Assembly (NCBI GenBank): GCA_014155875.1
Contig: JACEFZ010003474.1
Coordinates: forward strand, 1 to 64,000
Length of the DNA: 64,000 nt
Reading direction: 5' to 3'
Source of the DNA: Cepaea nemoralis
Taxonomy: Eukaryota > Mollusca > Gastropoda > Stylommatophora > Helicidae
Shown here: one piece after another, positions 56,426 to 64,000 of the stretch
Layout of the letters: each line of letters opens with the position of its first letter
Numbering within the stretch: position 1 is the stretch's first letter
Translations under genes and position numbers: made by a program
The notes under the pieces: generated by a model
Databases searched by the model: none
What the model was told of the DNA's origin: nothing
The model's input: the letters and a program-made list of their open reading frames with translations, nothing else

Positions 56426-57256
56426 TCTTATATATAAAAGGCGATCTCCGTCTGTCTGTCTGTATGTCCATATGTCCTTTATGCGCTCGCGAACGGCCCA
56501 TCCGATTGAGATGAAATTTTCTACACGTCTTCCTTTCATTCCAGCGCAGCCCACTGTCATATATTTTTAGTGTGAAATCGGCTGCTTACCCAATATTATG
56601 TCATTTTTCATTTTTCATTATAATTTCATATATCTCAGGGGACCTAACTCTGTAAAAGTTATTTCAAGGGGCATAACTTTTCTGTATAACTTATAGTCAT
56701 ATTGTGGCATCGTTTTCAAAGATTTATAAACTCTGTGTCCATAGTTATATACCGGCATATGAGTTATAATAAATAATGATACAATCTGTAAGGCATTTTC
56801 AAAGTTTTCATAAAAATAATGCACAATGCATAACATTGTAACTCATCTTTTTATGCTTAAGAAGTTACTGTAGTCATGCAGGTGATTAGAAAGAGTTTTC
56901 ATTAAAAATAATGGATGGTGTGTGGAAGGACATTCTTTTAAGTTACTTTTTTTGTTGTATGAATTTAATGAGACGCTACCCGCCAGGAGCTGGGCGAAGC
57001 CACGCCGGGTCAGATAGATAGACAGACCCACCTTTTCGCTGCAGTTGTCTACTCCTCCTTTTCCTTCTTCTGCTGATGCTGCTGCCGCCGCTCCATTTAC
57101 CCAAGTTAATTGTTGGGGAAGATGTAAAGATCTTTCAAGTGCTCTTTCTAATGCTTTTTGTAAGTTGGTCTTCGTTTATCTAAGGTTGTTCTAACTGCAA
57201 CCAATAAATGATTAGACAGACAGGCAGACAGACAGACAGACAGAGAGGGAGGGAGG

Positions 57257-57324
<68 letters not shown>

Positions 57325-57601
57325 GTCGGGAACGGGAACTTATATGACTACTTATATGAATTAAATGAGATGCTCGCCATCAGGGGCTGGGCGAAGCCGG
57401 GCCGGATCAGGCAGACAGACAGACAGACAGACAGACAGACATATAGACAGACAGACAGACAGATAGATAGTCGGGAACGGGAACGGGAGCTTATATGACT
57501 ACTTATATGAATTAAATGAGATGCTCCACACCAGGAGTTGGGCGGTGCCGGGCCGGGTCAGACAGACAGACAGAAAGACAGACAGAAAGACAGACAGAAA
57601 T

Positions 57602-57640
<39 letters not shown>

Positions 57641-57735
57641 GTCGGTAACGGGAACGAGAACTTATATGACTACTTATATGAATTAAATGAGATGCTCCCC
57701 ACCAGGGACTGGGCGAAGCCAGGCCGGGTCAGCTC

Positions 57736-57782
<47 letters not shown>

Positions 57783-57930
57783 TAGTCGGGAACGGGAACG
57801 GGAGCTTATATGACTACTTATATAAATTAAATGAGATGCTCCACACCGGGAGTTGGGCGATGCCGGGCCGGGTCAGACAGACAGACAGACAGAAAGACAG
57901 ACAGAAAGACAGACAGAAAGACAGACAGAA

Positions 57931-57975
<45 letters not shown>

Positions 57976-58071
57976 GTCGGTAATGGGAACGAGAACTTAT
58001 ATGACTACTTATATGAATTAAATGAGATGCTCCCCACCAGGGACTGGGCGAAGCCGGGCCGGGTCAGCTAG
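56426..58071 (+). mobile_element. Non-autonomous Helitron-2, 1.65 kb, with six 3'-end motifs
   Basis: It starts TCTTATATATAAAA (56,426) and ends GGGCCGGGTCAGCTAG (58,071), with host AA before and T after, as in Helitron-1. The 5' 150 bp, including CTCGCGAACG and GAGATGAAATTTTCTACACG, align with Helitron-1. From 56,960 the unit ATTAAATGAGATGCTCCCCA plus CTGGGCGAAGCCGGGCCGGG is repeated at about 56,991, 57,387, 57,538, 57,709, 57,853 and 58,044, separated by (GACA)n tracts and a GTCGGGAACGGGAACGGGAG leader. Only the last copy continues to CTAG plus host T. No Rep/helicase is encoded. Confidence 0.87.
57219..57978. repeat. (GACA)n tracts within Helitron-2
   Basis: Five tracts of GACA (with GAAA variants at 57,571-57,605 and 57,890-57,935) lie between successive 3'-end units. 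The element's 5' end holds the complementary (GTCT)n (56,451-56,463). Confidence 0.95.
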
Positions 58072-58329
58072 TTAGATATAATATGAATGCAGATTACAGT
58101 CAAAATGCCACTGATAGCACATAACTCAAGGATTGTACGTAACAATTGGCCTATTAAGAAGATCATTCTTAGATATCTCAAAAACTAGAGGTGATACAAT
58201 ATATATATATATATATATATGCTTAAAGTTTTGGAATCGGCAATACAAAAAGACAAAAGAACAGCTATAAATGTAAGGCACCAAATGTGTGTAGACCGGT
58301 GTTATACTTTGCTAGAAACAATGTCAGAG

Positions 58330-58445
58330 CTACTGGGACACAACAGAGCACCATGCCTCTGATAGCACAAGTAGAAACTATTAGTGTTGGAACTCTTCGC
58401 TGGCTGCTGAGGATGGGGACGGAGCGCTTATGGGAATGCTAAACG
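58330..58445 (+). pseudogene. I-type LINE ORF2 C-terminal scrap
   Basis: GTTGGAACTCTTCGCTGGCT in one frame reads VGTLRWLLRMGTERLWEC, close to the SRYTLRDLLRRGSEHLWTEW end of the LINE at 25.8 kb. It is short and out of frame with what precedes it. The rest of 58,075-58,740 is unassigned, apart from a (TA)n run at 58,199-58,220. Confidence 0.45.
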
Positions 58446-58744
58446 ATACATGCTAATACAGGCATTGTTTGCATTCATATAAACAAAGGAAAGAAGTAGA
58501 CATTAAAAAAAACACCAGACTTTTTTTTTTTTTGGCACTCAGTCGCTTTCATATCAAGCGTATTCCATACAAGTGCAACTACTTCTAGTGCACTAGACTA
58601 TTTTTCGCGTGTAAATTAGCTTTCCCAAATACCAGTGTCCCTCGCCACTGGTGAACCCACCAACACTTCATAGGTACTTGCAACTTACGTCAACAAGTCA
58701 AGGACCATTTTACTCCTGCCGATCGGTGTAGTGTTGAAACCGCG

Positions 58745-59032
58745 TGGGTGTATGGTAGATGTAACATCTAGTTAGTCGTGTGCAGATTAAATGTAGATGT
58801 AACGTCTAGTTAATCGTGTGTAGATGCATTGTAGATGTAACATCTAGTTTGTCGTGTGTAGATGTATTGTAGATGTAACGTCTAGCTAGTCGTGTGTAGA
58901 TGTATTGTAGATGTAACGTCTAATTAATCGTGTGTAGATGTTTTGTAGATGTAACATCTAGTTAGTCGTGTGTAGATGTATTGTAGAGTTAACGTCTAGT
59001 TAGTCGTGTATAGATGTGTTGTAGATGTAACA
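58745..59032. repeat. Minisatellite, ~39-bp unit, 7-8 copies
   Basis: The unit is GTAGATGTAACGTCTAGTTA plus GTCGTGTGTAGATGTATT, with CATCTAG/CGTCTAG and TAATTAATCG variants. Each unit holds the GATGTAACATC near-palindrome. Confidence 0.93.
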
Positions 59033-59059
59033 CCACAGCGTGTTTTTTCTTTTATGTCC

Positions 59060-59382
59060 ACGATTGTCTCAACATTTTCAAACACCACATCTCTTCTACA
59101 ACGAAATCAAGAGTGTTGAGTTACACAGAACCTGTACTTTTGTATAGATGTGGAACGCGGATAATAAGCAATCAATCTGAAAACCATATAATGGCAGTGG
59201 AATTGTGGTTTCTGAGGACAATTAAAAGTATACCATATACAGTCAGACAAGCCAATGAGAAAATCCGACCAAAAAATCAATGAGCATATCCTAGCAAATG
59301 AAAACCGTAAAACTGATAATGGAAATGTTTGGGCAAGATAGGAGAAAAAATAAACTAGAGAATTTGGTGACAACTGGAAAGA

Positions 59383-59415
<33 letters not shown>

Positions 59416-59565
59416 GAGAACAAGAGGTAAGCAGAAAACAAAATATCTGGATGGCTTGATAACATAGTATGGTCGAGACAATAGCTTGGAGCGGATCCAT
59501 GACTGTGATCATGTGAGATGGTGAAACATGACCGCCCACGCATATCGACATGACACATAATGCTG
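59060..59565 (+). mobile_element. RTE-B LINE 3'-end fragment with a G-run
   Basis: Plus-strand pieces RVLSYTEPVLLYRCGTRI, QSENHIMAVELWFLRTIKSI, ENLVTTGK and YLDGLIT- YGRDN match the RTE-B C-terminus. A pure run of about 30 G (59,384-59,414) interrupts it at the position of the GKRPRGRPR-coding segment. The end is CATGACACATAATGCTGATA. Confidence 0.7.
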
Positions 59566-59866
59566 ATAACTGCCTTCAATGTCTTCTCAGTTTCATTACT
59601 AATTGTCCTGCGTTTGCATCTACATAAAAGAACAGGCAACGCATACCATGCTAGTAAGGGAATGTTTACACCTTGTGGTACTTCTTTTCTTCCTGGCGAT
59701 ATTCGTGGCCACTGTGCAGGCGAGAAAACAGGTCACATCCTGTATTATTGCTGCATTGTTGGGAATACTCAATACATCTCCAGCAGGGGAACAAAGGCTT
59801 ACTGGGTGTTTCATAGAAATTAGTGGTTCTTTAGCTATCAATACTTTCTTGGAAAACTACATTCCC

Positions 59867-60085
59867 ATTTACCTGTAGTTGTACTTTCTTAACTTTATCT
59901 GTAGCTGTACTTTCATAACTTTATCTGTAGTTGTACTTTTCATAACTTTATCTGTAGTTGTACTTTCTTACCTGCATCTGTAGTCGTACTTTTGTGACAC
60001 TTTTATCTGTAGTTGTACTTTCTGAACTTTATCTGTAGTTGTACTTTCGTGACAACTGTACCTGTAGTTATACTTTCTTGACAAA
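59867..60085. repeat. Minisatellite, ~26-bp unit, about 8 copies
   Basis: The unit is CTGTAGTTGTACTTTCTTAA plus CTTTAT, with ACCTGCAT and CGTGACAAC variants. Followed at 60,150-60,290 by three units of CAGCACGGCATATGNTATCA type (~45-60 bp). Confidence 0.9.
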
Positions 60086-60524
60086 TTTATCTGTGTTTAC
60101 TGTCTTGAAAACTATCCCCATATTTCTAGTTGTGCTGTCTCGAAAATAACAATCTCCGAAGTAGATAAGCACGGCATATAATCTCACCAGCACTGTAATA
60201 CTGTCACATCAGCACGGCATATGCTATCACTGGCACTGTAATACATTCACATCAGCACGGCATATGATATCACCTGCCCAGTAATAAATCCACATCCAGG
60301 CGACGTTTACAGAGAAAACCCAGGCTCCCAGGTCCATCCATCAAACAATTCCCGAGAAGTAAATGTGACCAGTGTTATATTCACCATATCACCCAATCCA
60401 GCACCGATTGGTCAATACAAATATGGAACCGGCACCATATATCCTGTTTTCCTCAAGAAGTCTAAGGAGCTCCTTTGCCTTCACTTTTATCATATACCCA
60501 AATTACCTCTTGCGTAAAAGAGCG

Positions 60525-60750
60525 CTTTATATTTTTACTGTAATACTTACATTGTTCACTGTAATACTTTACATTATTTAATGTAATACTTTACGTGGTT
60601 TACTGTAATACTTTACAAGGTTTAAAGTAATACTTTACATTCTTTACTGTAATACTTTACATTGTTTACTGTAATACTTTACATTGTTTACTCTTATACT
60701 TTACGGGTTTACTGTAATACTTTACATGGTTTACTGTAATACTTTACATC
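60525..60750. repeat. Minisatellite, ~21-bp unit, about 11 copies, split by RTE-B
   Basis: The unit is TTTACTGTAATACTTTACATG. It stops at the (CATC)n tail of the RTE-B insertion (60,746) and resumes at 61,390-61,432 (TTTTACTGTAATACTTTATAC). The array therefore predates the insertion. Confidence 0.9.
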
Positions 60751-61345
60751 CATCCATCCATCAGATGCCATGCCGGTAAGCGTGGGCGGTCATGTTCTGC
60801 CATCTCACTCGATCACCAGAGTCGTGGATCAGCTCCCGTTTCTGTCTCGACCATGCCACAAGGCCAAGCCATCCAGGTATTTGCTTCTAGGTCTTCCCCT
60901 TGGTCTGTTCCCTTCGATCTTGCCAGTTGTCACCAAGTTCTCCAATTCATTTCTTCTCATAACATGTTCAAAAAATGTTGACTGTCTACGTCTAATGTAA
61001 TCAGTTTACGAACTTCATTTGTTTCTTGTAGGACTTGTTCATTGTTCTTTCTGGCTGTCCATGGTATTCTTTGCATTTTCCTCAGAAACCGCATTTCCAC
61101 ACCATCAGATGTTTTTCAGCTTGTCTACTCATTGTCCACTCTTCACATCCATACAAAAGTACAGGTTCTATGTACCACTTCAACACTCTTTTTCTCGTTG
61201 TAACGTATATCTTTTTATTGGTCAGTATGTTTTTCATCTTGCAATAGGCTACCTTCGCAATGGCAATTCTTGTTCTAATTTCTTCAAGGCATCTCCGATC
61301 AGATGTTATGACTGTTCCGAGATAACTGTACCGATTCACTTACTT
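60746..61345 (-). mobile_element. RTE-B LINE, 5'-truncated copy inserted in the 21-bp minisatellite
   Basis: The minus strand encodes NRYSYLGTVITSDRRCLEEI, RIAIAKVAYCKMKNILTNK and WYIEPVLLYGCEEW (61,339-61,082), then the RGRPR-type end, out of frame, down to GGCATCTGATGGATGG at 60,775. The (GATG)n 3' tail abuts the minisatellite, giving a clean 3' junction. It begins at the same part of the RT as other truncated copies. Confidence 0.83.
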
Positions 61346-61449
61346 AAATATTATGCCCATTACTTGAATATTACATGGTTTAAACCGCAAAACTTTATAT
61401 TTTTACTGTAATACTTTATACATTTTTTACAACTATTTACCATACAACT

Positions 61450-61545
61450 ATTTACACTCATCACAAACACACGCAAACAAACACACACACACACGCATAC
61501 ACATCACACACACTCACACATACACACACACGCACATGCACACAT
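61450..61545. repeat. CA-rich dinucleotide tract
   Basis: ACACACGC-type repeats with AAACAAAC and CATACA variants. A (GT)n tract of similar size lies at 61,952-61,984. Confidence 0.85.
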
Positions 61546-61604
61546 GTCATCTCATACAAAGTGCCATAGACATTTTGTGACCTTGTTTACATGCGACGCA
61601 TAAA

Positions 61605-61870
61605 TCGCTTAAAAGTCGACAGGGTCGACTTCATTGCACCGGGTTGTTATCGCATATGGCTCAGTCTCTTTCCGCAGCGCGGAAAGCGTCGCACAAAGCA
61701 CGAACTCCGTACTCAAGCGACGACCCATCGGAGCCTCCGAAATAAATGCACTCGTGAACCGAAGGACACTGCCCGGATTCGAACCTTTGGAGCCCGAGGC
61801 AGACTGCTTGACAACTTCGCCACGGAGAATACATGCGACTACCTTGACCTAGCGTGTGTAGGAAAATGTC
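61605..61870 (-). mobile_element. SINE family Z, copy 2, with tRNA-like head
   Basis: On the minus strand CCGTGGCGAAGTTGTCAAGC (A-box-like, 61,824-61,805) and AAGGTTCGAATCCGGGC (B box, 61,789-61,773) have the spacing of a tRNA-type internal polymerase III promoter. The body towards 61,625 is shared with 55,300-55,560. The orientation given is that of the tRNA-like head. Confidence 0.65.
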
Positions 61871-61988
61871 TGCCCTATTTAGGTCACTGTCGTATAGACG
61901 CACTGAACGATGATAACATTTCATAGAATCTCCGGTTCTCCTGTATGCGTTATGTGTGTGTATGTGTATGTGTGTGTGTGTGTGTCAC

Positions 61989-62620
61989 TTATTGTTCAGG
62001 GGCAAAGACGACTGTCACCTGATATCCTTTGTTGGCTTCCTCGCTGATGAATATCTGGAAAATTGTTGTTTTGAGAACAGCACATCGACTGTATTCTTTA
62101 TTGTTTGAAAGTAAACTGTGCTTCACACTGGATTCCAATAATACCGATGTCTCTTTGATTGGAAACCACAGATTCTGCAGGACACGCTGAAAAGAGTTCT
62201 GCACATCAGAAGACAAGATGCCTCTTTCTATGCAGTTAGTGCTTCTATATACGTTGAAACAAGGAGTTTGGGAACATGAACATTTTAACTGTCTAGTCAC
62301 GGTGATGACAAGGCCCGTTTCCAACCTCTGATGAAAGGTAAACATGTAATAACAACACATCGTGCTTCTGGAGGGCGAGGTCGGTTGCCCCTGTCACCAA
62401 ACTTCTGTGATCTTCTTCCATGAATCCCTTCTTCCCGAATCACTCAGTTTGAAAATTTCCTCATTTGTAGCAAGAACTAAAGAGTGGGAACCTGAAGTAA
62501 ACAACTTAATGATACTCATCTGAACCAACCCATTCAGATCATGACTTAAGTCTTTCTCTCTTATCTGATTTTCTCGTCTCAAATCTGTATCATCAGGTTT
62601 ATACATTTCTATATAACTGT
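61989..62620 (-). CDS. Unassigned open frame with one in-frame TGA
   Basis: Read on the minus strand, one frame runs from about 62,620 to a stop at 61,989 and is interrupted only by a TGA at 62,394-62,396. The two parts are 70 aa (MYKPDDTDLRRENQ to KKITEVW) and 123 aa (MCCYYMFTFHQRL to VVFAPEQ). The sequence is not low-complexity and has mixed composition: a SHSLVLATNEEIFKLSDSG stretch, several cysteines (CSCSQTPC) and a hydrophobic IFQIFISEE end. No transposon motif is seen and I do not recognise the family. GAGGTGAGTATAC, a good splice-donor likeness, lies upstream on the same strand at about 62,641-62,629. GTGACAGG at the TGA could equally be a donor site. It may be an exon of a host gene or an old pseudogene. 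Confidence 0.4.
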
Positions 62621-62639
62621 CTATTGTGTATACTCACCT

Positions 62640-63280
62640 CTTGACCTGGCAGAAGAGAATGTCAGTAGTGGCTAGACGTCTTCTTCTTTTCCCCCTTTGG
62701 AAACAGGTCACCGTCTAGTAGAGTACCGAGACGGGAAAATTTACCCAAATGTAGAGTTCAATGTCTTCTGACATCGCCCCCTCTCCCCTCCCCCACCCCA
62801 GCCCCTTTCTAAGAAGCAGGATCTTAACAACCTAAACCAAACCAACCCATTCACCACACCTGGACTATTGTGTCTCGGTATTACCTCCGCTGTCATGTCA
62901 CTTCAGTCTAATATTTATTTATTTGACCTTGGAAAAGTTTTATTCCTAGGATATGAGATCTGTTACCCCTAATCTTGGAATATATACATACATGTATATA
63001 ACTCTTAGAATGGAGTTCCTAAGGCTGTAAACAATCATTTCTGTATTACTTTAATAATGGTTCGAAAGTATTTATAGATCTTGACTTATTGTGATTCCTT
63101 ATCGAGCCGAGGAAGGTTATCACTATACAGACAAGGTTGAATAGGGTCAACATGTGATAAGTTGTTTTTTTATTTTTTATTTTGAACCAAGGAAGTGTAA
63201 CCTAGATTAATGAATTATATTTATCTCCTTTATGGAGCACTAGAAAACGATGTATATATTATCAAATGTCTTCATTATAC
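62640..63280. other. Unassigned interval
   Basis: A C-rich stretch (62,768-62,812) and A+T-rich sequence, without a convincing frame or repeat. Confidence 0.5.
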
Positions 63281-63282
63281 CT

Positions 63283-63284
63283 CT

Positions 63285-63327
<43 letters not shown>
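63283..63327. repeat. (GAT)n microsatellite
   Basis: Fifteen perfect GAT units. A similar (GAT)n tract of about 11 units lies at 19,446-19,479 inside Helitron-1. Confidence 0.96.
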
Positions 63328-63328
<1 letters not shown>

Positions 63329-63511
63329 GATATCCCTATCCTATTTTGATTTAATCCCTTGTGGGGATTCAAATGAAAGCGTAGCTTACAAGGAATATCA
63401 TCGGACAGGCAAGTAGCACGTAATAGGTCACTGGCAAAGCTTTTAATTTACATAAATGAACCTAAATAGTAGAAGTTAATTGTAACCCGCACGATTTCCT
63501 TCGGTCTAGAT

Positions 63512-63560
63512 CAAGTGGTTCTCAACCTTTTTTGGCCTGTGCCCCCCTTCACCATATTTT
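63512..63560 (+). mobile_element. hAT-type terminal sequence (possible MITE end)
   Basis: AGTGGTTCTCAACCTTTTTT followed by GGCCTGTGCCCCCC resembles the terminal inverted repeat of Charlie-like hAT elements (CAG-GGTTCTCAACCTTTTT). The partner end was not found within the window. The remaining 63,560-64,000 is unassigned. Confidence 0.5.
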
Positions 63561-64000
63561 CAGAACGTCATTCCCTGCCAACGAGCCCTTTCTGACGTAA
63601 CTAGGGGTATTGAGATGCGGCTACGTTGACACTCTTTATGAATTACACACTGATACACCGTGAACACAACTCGTCACCACCGAGTGATAGAATGGCCTCA
63701 TGTATTGTTTCTATGCGACACAATCACTGGGATATTCAAAAGTACATGTACACCACGCCATTTGTTTACACACTGATTGTAGTACGTCCTGCTATCCAGG
63801 CTATCTAATCAACTACAATGGTCTACACATACACTCTTCTACCCTACTTACAGTCCTGTTACACATGGTCGCATGGCGCCTACATTCACAGGCCGGCAAC
63901 CTCTGCCCACGGCACACGACTCGACTCCGTGCTGTAACATGTCCACCCGCCTGGTCGCGGCAACACTATTCTCATCAATCGGGACACGCTTGAAATATCT

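Overview
This window reads as animal nuclear DNA. It has intron-type splice sites, non-LTR, Penelope-like and Ty3-type retroelements, Helitrons, hAT remnants, tRNA-derived SINEs and very heavy simple-sequence expansion, and it shows no bacterial gene organisation. Two duplicated AIG1/GIMAP-type GTPase genes, together with microsatellite-rich Helitrons resembling the 'pearl' elements of bivalves, make a lophotrochozoan, most likely a mollusc, the best guess. This is an inference; no species-diagnostic gene is present. No rRNA, intact tRNA or CRISPR array was seen. Layout: 0-9.9 kb holds a (GTAT)n tract, nested pieces of two RTE-clade LINEs (called RTE-A and RTE-B here), a decayed zinc-knuckle ORF1 and the most complete LINE, RTE-A (4.6-7.7 kb). 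9.9-14.3 kb holds a minus-strand Ty3/gypsy-like element with a proposed ~2 kb 5' LTR, a proline-tRNA-like primer site, gag and protease; it is cut off before reverse transcriptase. 14.3-16.6 kb holds a LINE tail, a SINE-like repeat and a copy of dispersed repeat family X. 16.5-24.1 kb and 28.5-30.6 kb are two paralogous copies of one host segment, each carrying a GIMAP-like gene on the minus strand. Copy A has been invaded by a Penelope-like element (16.96-19.06 kb) and by a 3.2 kb Helitron (19,236-22,434). The Helitron edges are fixed to the base because copy B keeps the empty site. A GT-minisatellite retroposon is nested in that Helitron. Between and after the copies lie an I/Jockey-type LINE with RNase H, other LINE pieces and a broken hAT transposase. 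31-39 kb is nested RTE and other LINE fragments with a SINE, a second GT-minisatellite retroposon and a palindromic dinucleotide tract. 39.7-45 kb is mostly satellite: (CAT)n, a 35-bp satellite of about 45 copies, (TA)n, repeat X and 1.5 kb of GAA repeats. 45.7-48.4 kb holds a LINE ORF1, an RTE fragment, a SINE-like repeat and a LINE C-terminus. 48.4-52.4 kb is a GA/GT repeat domain ending in the third and largest GT-minisatellite retroposon. 52.4-54.3 kb is an RTE-B copy with an inverted 5' part. 55-58.1 kb has a SINE and a second Helitron whose 3' end is reiterated six times. 58.7-61.4 kb has several short minisatellites, one split by an RTE-B insertion. 62 kb carries an unassigned open frame. 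The only likely host genes are the two GIMAP-like loci, each with one frame disruption, and possibly the 62 kb frame. The main value of the window is as a record of nested insertions whose order can be read. The strongest unusual systems are the Helitrons with reiterated 3' ends and internal microsatellites, and the three GT-minisatellite retroposons with a shared poly(A)-signal tail.
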